DNA of 18,367 nucleotides from Candidatus Bathyarchaeota archaeon. GTDB taxonomy: Archaea > Thermoproteota > Bathyarchaeia > RBG-16-48-13 > GCA-020355125. Each line of letters begins with the position of its first letter. Position 1 is the first letter of the stretch. The translations under genes were made by a program, and so were the position numbers. Location of the stretch: contig JAUWWH010000001.1 of assembly GCA_030617005.1 (NCBI GenBank), forward strand, positions 1 through 18,367, given 5' to 3'. Under the pieces are notes generated by a model, which had not been told where the DNA came from, searched no databases, and saw only the letters and a list, made by a program, of their open reading frames with translations. This document shows, in pieces, positions 6,578 through 14,611 of the stretch.

Positions 6578-7636
6578 GTGATTCATTTGGGAAAAGAGAT
6601 AATTCATTTTGGAATCGCTATGCCATTCCATCCTTGGGAAGAGGTGTTGAAATGTGCCAAATGGGGTGAAAAGTATAACTTTGACTCTATATGGATGGCT
6701 GATCACATCGTTGGGATGGGTTTGAAGCGTTTAGATGCGCTGGAAGCCTATTCTACACTAGCAGCTCTAGCTATGACTACAAAGAAGGTTCGTCTCGGAA
6801 CCTCGGTTACAAACATTCAGACGAGGCATCCAGCAGTGCTGGCACAAAATATCTCAACACTTGATCATATATCAAATGGGAGAATTATCACCGCTGTTGG
6901 AGCGGGAGAAGCCATGAGCATCGTGCCCTTTGGTATTCCTTGGGATAAACCCGTATCGCGTATGGAGGAGGCCATCAAAGTAATGATAAAGCTCTGGACT
7001 GAAAAATCCGTTGATCATGAAGGGGAATTCTTTAAGCTTAAGGGTGCTTTCTTAGATCCAAAACCGATTCAAAAGCCATATCCTCCAGTGTGGGTAGCTG
7101 CTAACTCACCAAGAACCATGAGAATAACTGGTAGGTTTGCTGATGGCTAGCTGCCTGTGATCAGAGATAACTATGCAAAGGATTTAAAAAAAATCCTTGA
7201 TGTGAGAAAGCGAGCGGGAAAACTCTCTGATCTAGAAAGAGGTGTATTATTATACTCGGTTGTCGCCAAGGACGACGACACAGCTAAAAGAATTTTAGAA
7301 TTTCCAGCGAAAGTATTTTCCCTATTCGATGTTAAGGGATTAGAAAAGTATGGTCTCAAAGTTCCAGAAAGGTTCTCTCTTGAAAAATTCGCTTATTCAC
7401 CGAAAATGTTAACTGAAAGTATTGAATATGCTCAAAAGTATGTTCCATTTGAAGTTGTTGAGAAGCGATACATTTGGGGTTCACCAACTAGCTGTATTGA
7501 AAAACTTGAAAAATGGATCAAGGCTGGAGTTAACTATTTTGTAATAGTTGCCTTTGTCTCAGAGAAATACAGGGAGGATCAATACAAGCTTTGGGGCAAA
7601 TGTATATTGCCGTATATGAGAGAACAATACGCATGA
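6578..7636 (+). pseudogene. LLM-class (F420-dependent-type) oxidoreductase split by in-frame TAG
   Basis: One continuous frame of 352 coding positions interrupted only by TAG at 7148-7150. Both halves belong to one luciferase-like/MER-family protein: N-terminal beta strand IHFGIAMP, DSIWMADH, RLGTSVTN, HPAVLAQ and NGRIITAVGAGEA before the stop; GSPTSCIEKLEKWIKAG after it. The TAG falls in GRFADG-stop-LP, where family members usually have ADGW(I/L)P, so a single TGG-to-TAG change explains it. The expected activity is hydride transfer with F420 (or FMN), substrate unknown. No frameshift or other stop is present and conserved residues on both sides are preserved, so the lesion is recent, a sequencing error, or read through. 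The C-terminal half could restart at GTG 7157, but no ribosome site supports that. The start is GTG 6578 or TTG 6587. Confidence 0.8.
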
Positions 7637-7852
7637 ATCATGAATGTGGAAGGAATATCTGAATATAAATCAACTAATGTTAGAATTTCCACCACGTTAT
7701 CATAACTACTTCATAAATCTCTCATCAGATATGTTTTAGCACATTAAGATATTGAACATGCTCGTTTCCATCACCTCTCGATAAAAAAAACCTTTGTTAT
7801 ACCTTACCCAATACTCTTTTCGGGGAACTCAATAGTATCTTTCATTACACAC

Positions 7853-7881
7853 ATGATAATAAAAAGCTCTGGCATTATCAT
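7853..7881. repeat. Dyad (possible operator) upstream of acyl-CoA dehydrogenase
   Basis: Perfect 8-base inverted arms, ATGATAAT (7853-7860) and ATTATCAT (7874-7881), separated by 13 bases. It lies 26 bases before the TATA box of the acyl-CoA dehydrogenase gene. The position suits an activator or repressor site, but the arms are AT-rich and could arise by chance. Confidence 0.4.
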
Positions 7882-7907
7882 CAGGATATACAAAGTAAAA
7901 GATAATA

Positions 7908-7915
7908 TTTTTAAA
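7908..7915 (+). promoter_or_regulatory. TATA box for acyl-CoA dehydrogenase
   Basis: TTTTTAAA, predicting a transcript start near 7937, immediately before the GGTGATC site at 7938-7944 and the ATG at 7948. The agreement of box, ribosome site and start supports a leader of about ten bases. Confidence 0.5.
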
Positions 7916-7947
7916 CTGAACAAATCTTTTTGATGATGGTGATCAAG

Positions 7948-9126
7948 ATGAATTTCGAATTAACTCAAGAGCAGAAGGACATTAAACGGGCAGCCCGTGA
8001 GTTTGCTGAAAAGGAATTTACGTCTGAAAAGGGAAGAGAATATGATCAGAGTTATGAATTTCCCTGGGAATTCTACAGAAAAGCAGCCAAGTTAGGATTT
8101 ATCGGCGCAGATCTTCCAGAAGAATATGGAGGACAAAACCTAGGATGCATTGAGACCTGCATAATTCCTGAAGAATTTAGTAGAGTAGACTCGACACTTT
8201 CAGCAATACGTGCAGGTGCAGGTTTTGCCGCATTAATTCCAAGATTTGGAACTGAAGAACAGAAGCAAAAGTATATTCCCAAAATTTGCCAAGGAGAAAC
8301 AGTATGCGCTATGGCACTCACTGAGCCTAACCATAGTTCAGATGCAGAAATCGCAGGTTTAGAAACAAATGCGGTAAAAGAAGGAGATCAATGGGTAATC
8401 AACGGCACCAAGACATTTATCACGTGTGGTTACATCGCAGAATTTAATATAGTTTGTTGCCTGACGAACCCCAAAGCCACGCCACTATACAGAGGAATAA
8501 GTCAAATAATAGTTGAAAGGGGAACTCTAGGATTAGACGCAACCCTTCTGAAGCCTAAAATGGGATCTAGGGGAGTCCCACACGCTGAATTATCATTCGA
8601 CAACGTTCGAGTACCATTGAGTAACCTTCTAGGTCAAGAAAATAGGGGCTTCCATCAGATCATGTCATATTTCGATTACAGTCGAACAATTATTGCCGCA
8701 GTGGCTGTAGGCATTGCCCAAGGAGCCTTTGAACGCGCTTTGAAATACTCTACTGAGAGAGAACAATTTCTCCAACCAATTCATAGGTTTCAATTTACAC
8801 AATGGAAAATAGCAGAGATGGCTATGAAAATAGAAGCTGCTAGGCTGTTAACATATAAAGGTGCTTGGTTGCTTGATAATAAACCCAAGGAGTTAAGATT
8901 AATAACCAAACATGTTGCGATGGCAAAAGCATATGCAGCCAAGATCGTTCAAGAGGTTACTAATGAAGCCATCCAGATTCATGGGGGCTATGGCTACGTT
9001 GATTCTGACCTTGAACGCTATTACCGTGACGCTAGAATCTTAGATATTGTAGAAGGAACAGGCGAAATTCAAAGACATATTATCAGTAGAGAATCCTATA
9101 GGGAAAACAAGCTACCATTGCCATAG
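7948..9126 (+). CDS. Acyl-CoA dehydrogenase (FAD-dependent)
   Basis: Complete flavoenzyme of 392 residues that introduces the 2,3 double bond into an acyl-CoA. It has the N-terminal helical region (FELTQEQKDIKRAAREFAEKEF pattern), LPEEYGGQNLG, the FAD-binding ALTEPNHSSDA and middle-domain GTKTFITCG segments, and the C-terminal IHGGYGY. The catalytic base is Glu369 in VEGTGEIQRHI, the position used in short- and medium-chain enzymes. ATG 7948 is chosen because GGTGATC precedes it; in-frame TTG 7930 and ATGs at 7933 and 7936 lie upstream. It ends with TAG, closely followed by TAA. No electron-transfer flavoprotein genes are in the window, so the acceptor is unknown; the Hdr-like genes nearby are candidates by inference. 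The acyl substrate cannot be predicted. The next gene, a hydrolase, follows after 37 bases. Confidence 0.94.
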   Translation: MNFELTQEQKDIKRAAREFAEKEFTSEKGREYDQSYEFPWEFYRKAAKLGFIGADLPEEYGGQNLGCIETCIIPEEFSRVDSTLSAIRAGAGFAALIPRFGTEEQKQKYIPKICQGETVCAMALTEPNHSSDAEIAGLETNAVKEGDQWVINGTKTFITCGYIAEFNIVCCLTNPKATPLYRGISQIIVERGTLGLDATLLKPKMGSRGVPHAELSFDNVRVPLSNLLGQENRGFHQIMSYFDYSRTIIAAVAVGIAQGAFERALKYSTEREQFLQPIHRFQFTQWKIAEMAMKIEAARLLTYKGAWLLDNKPKELRLITKHVAMAKAYAAKIVQEVTNEAIQIHGGYGYVDSDLERYYRDARILDIVEGTGEIQRHIISRESYRENKLPLP

Positions 9127-9130
9127 CTTT

Positions 9131-9140
9131 AAAGGAGATC
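9131..9140 (+). promoter_or_regulatory. Ribosome-binding-like site AAAGGAGATC, oddly distant
   Basis: A good Shine-Dalgarno match, but the first usable start of the following hydrolase (ATG 9164) lies 23 bases away and an in-frame TAG directly precedes that ATG. No ATG, GTG or TTG sits at normal spacing (about 9145-9150). It may be a relic, or the leader may fold to shorten the distance. Confidence 0.35.
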
Positions 9141-9163
9141 TATACCTTAAGCAGTTAAGCTAG

Positions 9164-10210
9164 ATGTTCATGATTAAACAAGTTTTTTCAGGTATATTTC
9201 AGATAAAGGTTCCATTACCACACAGTCCCCTAATACATCTGAATTCATACCTATTAAGGTCAGAGGAGAAGAACATCCTCATTGATACTGGACTTAATTT
9301 CTCTCAGTCTTTTCAGTCGTTACGTAGAGGACTTTCAGAGGCTAGTATTGAACTTGAGGATTTAACCGAAGTTATACTAACTCATTTTCACGTGGACCAT
9401 GTGGGTTTAATTCCACGTTTAATCGAAGCTTCAGGGAATATCAAAATTTCTATACATCCAATAGAAGCTGAATTGTGTAGGATTCTATCGAGTACGTATA
9501 AAGACCTTTTCGCAAAGATTGAGACTTTTCTTAAATCTAATGGTACACCTTCCTCGATTGCGTTGAAATTGACAGAGTCTCATCCGCTACATGAGCCTAA
9601 AATTATACGCCCATACCAAGAACTCGCAGTGGCCACGCATCCCTTGGAGGATGGTCAAGTGATCTCAGTTGGTGATTATCACTTTCAAATTGTATGCACT
9701 CCAGGACATTCTCCAGGCCACATATGCCTATATGAACCCTCATTTAAAATTCTCATTTCAGGAGACCATTTATTGCCTTCTATCACCCCCCATGTCGCTC
9801 TCTGGTGGTTTACAGAAAATATGAATCCGCTGGCAGATTACTTAAACAGTCTCAAAAAAATAGAAAAACTTGATATTGAAGTCGTGTTACCAGCTCATGA
9901 AGAAACCTTTATCAATCATTGTGAAAGAATTAAACAACTTCAGGATCATCACAATCAAAGATTAATGGAAATCCTTACTAGCTCTAACTCTAGAAGATTT
10001 ACAGCATACATGAAAGCTTCCCAAGTTCACTGGAACATTAACTACAAATCATGGAACACGTTTCTTCCGTTCCAAAAATATTTAGCTCTTGGAGAAACCA
10101 TAGCACACTTGTATTTTCTTGAAAAAAAACAGCTAATAAAAAGAACTATGGTAGACCAGGTTCTCTATTATTCCATCAACGAGAAAGCTAAAAAAAGGAA
10201 GAAATATTAA
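9164..10210 (+). CDS. Metallo-beta-lactamase-fold hydrolase with C-terminal helical domain
   Basis: Soluble MBL-fold enzyme of 348 residues. Metal ligands are visible: HFHVDH at 74-79, His182 in CTPGHSPGH, Asp201 in SGDH, and His245 in LPAHEE, so a two-metal site is intact. The C-terminal third (about 250-348) is charged and Lys-rich and resembles the winged-helix-like tail of LACTB2-type proteins. The reaction is not given by the motif; thioesterase, lactonase or nuclease activity are all known in the superfamily. Its position 37 bases after the acyl-CoA dehydrogenase suggests a joint transcript and makes an acyl-CoA thioesterase-like role reasonable, as inference. The start is ATG 9164 or ATG 9170; an in-frame stop right before 9164 excludes longer versions. 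It converges with the E2 gene. Confidence 0.87.
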   Translation: MFMIKQVFSGIFQIKVPLPHSPLIHLNSYLLRSEEKNILIDTGLNFSQSFQSLRRGLSEASIELEDLTEVILTHFHVDHVGLIPRLIEASGNIKISIHPIEAELCRILSSTYKDLFAKIETFLKSNGTPSSIALKLTESHPLHEPKIIRPYQELAVATHPLEDGQVISVGDYHFQIVCTPGHSPGHICLYEPSFKILISGDHLLPSITPHVALWWFTENMNPLADYLNSLKKIEKLDIEVVLPAHEETFINHCERIKQLQDHHNQRLMEILTSSNSRRFTAYMKASQVHWNINYKSWNTFLPFQKYLALGETIAHLYFLEKKQLIKRTMVDQVLYYSINEKAKKRKKY

Positions 10211-10242
10211 CCCTATAAAACCTAACTTTTACAGTTTCACTT

Positions 10243-10256
10243 TAAAAAATAAAAAA
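10243..10256 (-). terminator. T-tract terminator downstream of E2
   Basis: On the minus strand this reads TTTTTTATTTTTTA about 15 bases after the E2 stop; oligo-T runs are the normal archaeal termination signal. It lies in the 61-base gap between two convergent genes. Confidence 0.45.
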
Positions 10257-10271
10257 GGAAATCTAAAAAGG

Positions 10272-11465
10272 TTAATTGTTCTCGAAAAGATCACTCGGGC
10301 TCTCAATTTTTTGTTTCATAGTTTTTAGAAATCGAGCTGCTAAAGCACCATCTATAACTCTGTGGTCAAATGACAAAGTAATGTTCATCATTGGCCTTAT
10401 TACGATTTTTCCATCCACAACCACGGGTTTCTGGGCGATTCTTCCAACTCCCAAAATTCCGATTTCAGGTGGATTGATAATAGGTGCACCTTGGTCTACT
10501 CCAAACATACCTAGGTTTGTAATGGTGAATGTACCGCCGGTTATTTCATCTAAAGCTAGATTACCCGATCGTGCTTTCTCTACGAGTTCTTTTGTGGTTA
10601 AAGCGATATCAATAAGCGATTTTGTGTTTGCTTCACGAATAACAGGAACTATCAATCCAGCCTTTGTGTCAACAGCTACACCTATATTGATATCCTCAAG
10701 GATTTTAATTTCTTCATCTTTAAGAGTCGAGTTTACAATAGGGTATTCTTCTAAAGTCTTGGCTACAGCCTTAACCAACATATCTGTGTAGGTCATTCGA
10801 ATATGCTTTTTCTTTTCGATTTCAGGAAGAAGTTTCTTGCGGAGTTTCACCATCTCTGACATATCCATCACCATAGTTACTGTCACATGTACTGCTGTCC
10901 GATAGCTGAATGATAAACGATCTGCCGTCGTCTTCCTAATCCCTACTAGAGGTATAACTTCTCTAACTCTAGGCATGACTTTTGTCATCTCAATCGCTGC
11001 AAGTATATCCTTTCTCACTATCCTGCCATTTGGTCCTGTACCAGTAATTCGGTTAAAATCGATATCGTGTTTCTCAGCGAGTTTTTTTGCAACTGGAGAG
11101 ATCTTCACCTTAACTGTAGTTTTCTTAGTCATCATACTTTCCATTTTTTCGACTGATGCTACTTGTGGAGTTTCTAGGATTACCTTAGCTTTTTCAAGTG
11201 TATTTTGAAGGGTTGAAATGTCCTCTTTAGGTTCAGCTATTATGGCAAGTACTTCTGATACGGGTACAGTGGATTCCTCAGGTATCAAGATTTTCCTTAA
11301 AATTCCAGTTCCTGGAGACTCGATATCCTTTACTATTTTCCCAGTTTCTACTTCGAGTAAAGGCTCCCCTTTCTCAACTTTTTCCCCTTCCTTTTTAAGC
11401 CAAGTTACTATGGTTCCTTCTTTCATAGTCCAACCAAGCATTGGCATAACAACTTGCGTTATCAA
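10272..11465 (-). CDS. Dihydrolipoamide acyltransferase (E2) of a 2-oxoacid/acetoin dehydrogenase complex
   Basis: Complete E2 core of 397 residues. An N-terminal lipoyl domain (1-80) has the lipoyl-lysine K43 in VETGKI. A linker and a peripheral subunit-binding domain follow (about 122-160, KISPVAKKLAEKH...GPNGRIVRKDI). The C-terminal catalytic domain ends with DHRVIDG, with His368 and Asp372 as the acyl-transfer pair. It takes the acyl group from E1 via lipoate and passes it to CoA. The start is TTG 11465 supported by GGTGA seven bases upstream. It is the last gene of the minus-strand SDR-MDR-E1-E2 series, 65 bases after E1 beta. No E3 (dihydrolipoamide dehydrogenase) or lipoate ligase is in the window, so these must be encoded elsewhere. 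The acyl specificity is unresolved. Confidence 0.94.
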   Translation of the reverse strand: MITQVVMPMLGWTMKEGTIVTWLKKEGEKVEKGEPLLEVETGKIVKDIESPGTGILRKILIPEESTVPVSEVLAIIAEPKEDISTLQNTLEKAKVILETPQVASVEKMESMMTKKTTVKVKISPVAKKLAEKHDIDFNRITGTGPNGRIVRKDILAAIEMTKVMPRVREVIPLVGIRKTTADRLSFSYRTAVHVTVTMVMDMSEMVKLRKKLLPEIEKKKHIRMTYTDMLVKAVAKTLEEYPIVNSTLKDEEIKILEDINIGVAVDTKAGLIVPVIREANTKSLIDIALTTKELVEKARSGNLALDEITGGTFTITNLGMFGVDQGAPIINPPEIGILGVGRIAQKPVVVDGKIVIRPMMNITLSFDHRVIDGALAARFLKTMKQKIESPSDLFENN

Positions 11466-11530
11466 CTTCTATTCACCACGAGTTACATACTACAAACTGA
11501 AGCTTACTTCCCTAACTAACTTTATTCGTA

Positions 11531-12511
11531 TCATGTAACGATTTTTTTAGCTGCATTTATGATATCTTTCACATTTGGTATCCAAAGTTTTTCTAAAGCA
11601 GCGGAATATGGAATTGGTGTATGTGGTGCCGCAACTCGCATAATCGGAGCATCTAAAGAATCAAAGCCTTCTTCATTAACCATAGCCGATATTTCAGCCC
11701 CTATACCCCCTGTTTTAGGAGCTTCTTCAGCAATAATGAGCCTACCCGTCTTTTTAACAGATTGTAAAATTGTTTCTTTATCAAGTGGATAAAGGGTTCG
11801 TGGATCAATCACTTCTACACTTATCCCTTCCTTTTCAAGCTCTGTAGCTGCATTAAGCGCCTTATGCATCATAAAAGCCCAAGCAACTATTGTAACATCC
11901 TCACCTTCTCTCTTTACATCTGCAACACCAATTGGAACAGTGTAGTCCTCTGTAGGTATAGTTCCTGTTATCGATCCTAGAAATTTATGTTCAAAGAATA
12001 ATACGGGGTTATCATCTCTGATTGACGCTTTTAAGAGACCTTTAGCATCATACGGTGTTGATGCATATACTACCTTTAATCCAGGAACATGGATAAACCA
12101 AGCTTCAAGACATTGAGAGTGCTGAGCAGCAAGACCTGCTCCAGCGCCTTGAGCTCCCACTCTAATAGTTATAGGTACCTTGAAGTTGCCTCCAAACATA
12201 TACCTGTACTTAGCTATCTCGTTACATATTATCTCCATAGCGTAGGGAATAAAGTCTCCTATCATTATAATTGGCACGGGTCTTAACCCTGTCAAAGCTG
12301 CGCCTAAGGCCAATCCTGCGATAGCGTTTTCTGCAATTGGTGTGTCCCAGACTCTATTATACCCAAATTCTGTTAATAATCCTCTTGTAATCCCAAAAGA
12401 GGTGGCACGTTGAATACTCTCACCTACAATAACAACGCTTGGGTCTCTTCTCATTTCCTCAACTAAGGCGTCGTGAATCGCATCGCTTACATTTATCGTT
12501 TTTTCAGACAT
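11531..12511 (-). CDS. TPP-dependent 2-oxoacid/acetoin dehydrogenase E1 beta
   Basis: E1 beta subunit of about 326 residues from ATG 12511. That start is chosen because GGTG precedes it by seven bases and the protein then begins MSEKTINVSDAI, as in the family; ATG 12517 is an alternative. A longer in-frame extension to 12571 would run back over the end of E1 alpha and shows no homology. Family landmarks are DTPIAENAIAG (the Glu that activates TPP), AQHSQ (active-site His), the transketolase C-terminal DPRTLYPLD, and AEEAPKTGG. With E1 alpha it should form the heterotetramer that decarboxylates a 2-oxoacid or cleaves acetoin and loads the E2 lipoate. It follows E1 alpha directly, in the usual alpha-beta-E2 order. 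Confidence 0.94.
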   Translation of the reverse strand: MSEKTINVSDAIHDALVEEMRRDPSVVIVGESIQRATSFGITRGLLTEFGYNRVWDTPIAENAIAGLALGAALTGLRPVPIIMIGDFIPYAMEIICNEIAKYRYMFGGNFKVPITIRVGAQGAGAGLAAQHSQCLEAWFIHVPGLKVVYASTPYDAKGLLKASIRDDNPVLFFEHKFLGSITGTIPTEDYTVPIGVADVKREGEDVTIVAWAFMMHKALNAATELEKEGISVEVIDPRTLYPLDKETILQSVKKTGRLIIAEEAPKTGGIGAEISAMVNEEGFDSLDAPIMRVAAPHTPIPYSAALEKLWIPNVKDIINAAKKIVT

Positions 12512-12528
12512 ATACATGCACCATCCAT

Positions 12529-13494
12529 TTACACATAAACGTCCTCGTATAACTCTTCGGGCTTTGGCCAAGGACTTTCCAATGCAAATTTTGCAGCGTC
12601 TTTAATTTCCACCATGATGTTTTCTTCTATTTTATTTGCTTCTTTCTCTGTTATAACTTTATTTTCTATGAGGTAAGATCTTAATCTTTTTATAGGGCAT
12701 TTCTTCTTCATTTCCTCAAGCTCTTCTACGGTTCTTGTCTCTGGGGCACCTTCATAGTGAGGTCTCCATCTATACGTTTTACACTCGATTAGCGACGGAC
12801 CTTCTCCTTTTCTCGCTCTATTAACTGCCTTTTGAGCGGCATTAAATACTGCCATAACATCGTTCCCGTCCACTATTATACTTGGCATTCCAAAGGGTTT
12901 ACCCATGTCAGCGATGTTCTCCATTCCCATTACATCTTCAAAATGTGTAAACTGTTGGACTCTGTTATTTTCGCATACCCATATGACTGGAAGTTTCCAT
13001 GCTGCTGAGATATTCAGAGCTGGATAAAAATCCGATTGACTGGCCATACCATCTCCAAAGAAATCCATTACAACCTGTTTAGTTTTCCTTATTTTTATTG
13101 ACCATCCTACACCTGTGGCTATAAGAAGTGCTCCTCCAATAATGCCGCTAACACCTAGGATGTTATGTTTAGGATTACAAATATGTGCACCGCCTTTTCC
13201 TTTAGAGATGCCCGTTCCTTTGCCAAGATATTCAGCAGTTAATCTCTTCAATGATAAGCCCTTTGTGATGGCATGAGCGCATCCACGGTGAGAAGGAACC
13301 ATATAATCCTCTTCTTTAAGGGCTAAGCATCCGCCAACTCCTATTGCCTCCTGACCTTGACCAGAATGGGGTGACATTCCAATCATTTGTTTCTTTGCAT
13401 GCATGTCATCGATATTATTATCCCAGAACCTCGAAGTCACCATCAGCTTATACATCTTGATTAAAATATCTCTTTCAATACTCTCCTGAACCAT
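12529..13494 (-). CDS. TPP-dependent 2-oxoacid/acetoin dehydrogenase E1 alpha
   Basis: E1 alpha subunit of 321 residues. The TPP/Mg motif is exact: GDG at 147-149 and NN at 176-177, 26 residues apart. PSHRGCAHAITKG and GKGKGGAH at about 67-104 are typical of the E1 alpha fold. The region after NN reads RVQQFTHFEDVM instead of the common GYAIST, which may bear on substrate choice. The start is ATG 13494 with GGAG (bases 13501-13504) six bases upstream, and a TATA-like stretch lies at 13512-13519. It sits 79 bases after the MDR dehydrogenase and just before E1 beta. Pyruvate, branched-chain 2-oxoacid and acetoin specificity cannot be separated from motifs; the two alcohol dehydrogenases in front favour acetoin or a related ketol. 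Confidence 0.93.
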   Translation of the reverse strand: MVQESIERDILIKMYKLMVTSRFWDNNIDDMHAKKQMIGMSPHSGQGQEAIGVGGCLALKEEDYMVPSHRGCAHAITKGLSLKRLTAEYLGKGTGISKGKGGAHICNPKHNILGVSGIIGGALLIATGVGWSIKIRKTKQVVMDFFGDGMASQSDFYPALNISAAWKLPVIWVCENNRVQQFTHFEDVMGMENIADMGKPFGMPSIIVDGNDVMAVFNAAQKAVNRARKGEGPSLIECKTYRWRPHYEGAPETRTVEELEEMKKKCPIKRLRSYLIENKVITEKEANKIEENIMVEIKDAAKFALESPWPKPEELYEDVYV

Positions 13495-13573
13495 TTAAAT
13501 CTCCACAAGAAATTATATATGTTTAAACTTCTATTTAATTTGTTTACTCAAGTCAAGCTTCCTCACCTTAAAT

Positions 13574-14566
13574 TCAAGGTTTAATTAAAACTCCCAATTG
13601 TTCACCCTCAATCAGGCTAATAAAAGCCTCATTAATTTTATTCAGCGAATAGGTTGCTGTTATCATTGGGTCTACTCTTACCTTTCCTGTTTTGATTAAG
13701 TCTATAGCAATGTTAAACTGATCCCGTCTCCCTTCACCACGAGTTGGGAGAATCCCTGCAATATCTAGATTCTTCATCATTATACGGTTAGGATCGATCT
13801 CGAAAGGCTTCTCATATACTGCAACGATAACTCCTTTACCATGTCTCGGAAGCATATTTAGCATCTGCCACATCGTCTCTGGTTTACCAGCACACTCAAA
13901 AACGACATCAGGACCTAAACCTCCAGTTAGATCATTAATCATCTGGACAACATCAACCTTCTTTGCGTTAATAATCTCATCCGCACCAAATTCTTTTGCT
14001 TTCTTAAGTCTCAATTTCGATATCTCTGAAACATATACTTTACCAACTCCTGCAGCTATGGCACATTGTAAAGTAAATAATCCAATAGGTCCTGCACCTA
14101 AAACTACCACAACATCCCCTAATTTAAACCTCGACCGCCTAACAGCACTTACTGCTACTGATACAGGTTCAACAAAAGCTGCCTGTTCATAGGTTACTTC
14201 ATCTGGGAGATGATACACTCGAGATTCCTCAGATATTATAAAATCCACATATGCTCCACGAGTTCTAACAGTAACACAATCTCCTACGTTGCATCCCTCT
14301 ACTTCAGGACCTATATCCTCGATGTTCCCAGATACCTGATGCCCTAAAAGAGAATAAGCTGGAAACCCCAACACGCTGTCAAGAAAACTAACCAACTTTA
14401 CCTCTGAAGGATCTTGAGGTTTAGGTCCCCATTTGTACATATGAATATCTGATCCGCATATTGAACAATAACGAATTTTTATTACAACACTACATGGGCC
14501 AAGTTCGGGCTTAGGCACTTCTTTTATTACAAACTTATATGAATCCTCAAGAATAGCCATCTTCAA
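13574..14566 (-). CDS. Zinc-type MDR alcohol dehydrogenase, lacking the structural-zinc loop
   Basis: Medium-chain dehydrogenase of 330 residues, related to threonine, sorbitol and butanediol dehydrogenases. It should oxidise a secondary alcohol with NAD(P). The likely catalytic-zinc ligands are Cys37 (SICGSD), His76 and Glu133 (FVEPVSVA). However, the usual GHE reads GHQ (Gln77), and Glu at this place is itself a zinc ligand in sorbitol dehydrogenase. The four-cysteine structural-zinc lobe is absent: GDCVTVRTRG passes straight to YVDFI. A longer loop is present between DIH (40-42) and GHQ. The Rossmann motif is GAGPIG at 157-162. The start is TTG 14566 with GGGAG ten bases upstream, or ATG 14560. 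It is co-directional with the SDR (45-base gap) and the E1/E2 genes. Confidence 0.88.
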   Translation of the reverse strand: MKMAILEDSYKFVIKEVPKPELGPCSVVIKIRYCSICGSDIHMYKWGPKPQDPSEVKLVSFLDSVLGFPAYSLLGHQVSGNIEDIGPEVEGCNVGDCVTVRTRGAYVDFIISEESRVYHLPDEVTYEQAAFVEPVSVAVSAVRRSRFKLGDVVVVLGAGPIGLFTLQCAIAAGVGKVYVSEISKLRLKKAKEFGADEIINAKKVDVVQMINDLTGGLGPDVVFECAGKPETMWQMLNMLPRHGKGVIVAVYEKPFEIDPNRIMMKNLDIAGILPTRGEGRRDQFNIAIDLIKTGKVRVDPMITATYSLNKINEAFISLIEGEQLGVLIKP

Positions 14567-14611
14567 ATTTCTTACGCTCCCTACTATTAATGATATAACC
14601 TATGAACAAGG

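Noticed and set aside
7148..7150. Pyrrolysine as the favoured reading of the TAG
   Set aside because: The site is normally Trp, not Lys-like; no Pyl genes are in the window; and TAG serves as terminal stop for the acyl-CoA dehydrogenase and SDR genes. Kept only as an alternative.
7157..7636. Independent small gene after the TAG in the LLM-family gene
   Set aside because: It is in the same frame as the upstream half, has no ribosome site before GTG 7157, and is simply the C-terminal half of the same fold.
10276..10791. Open frame of 171 codons on the plus strand
   Set aside because: It is antisense to the conserved catalytic domain of E2, has a hydrophobic low-complexity translation, and has no ribosome site; it follows from the codon use of the real gene.
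12512..12571. N-terminal extension of E1 beta to 12571
   Set aside because: It would overlap the E1 alpha end by 43 bases, gives a non-conserved basic and Cys-containing leader, and a GGTG site supports ATG 12511 instead.
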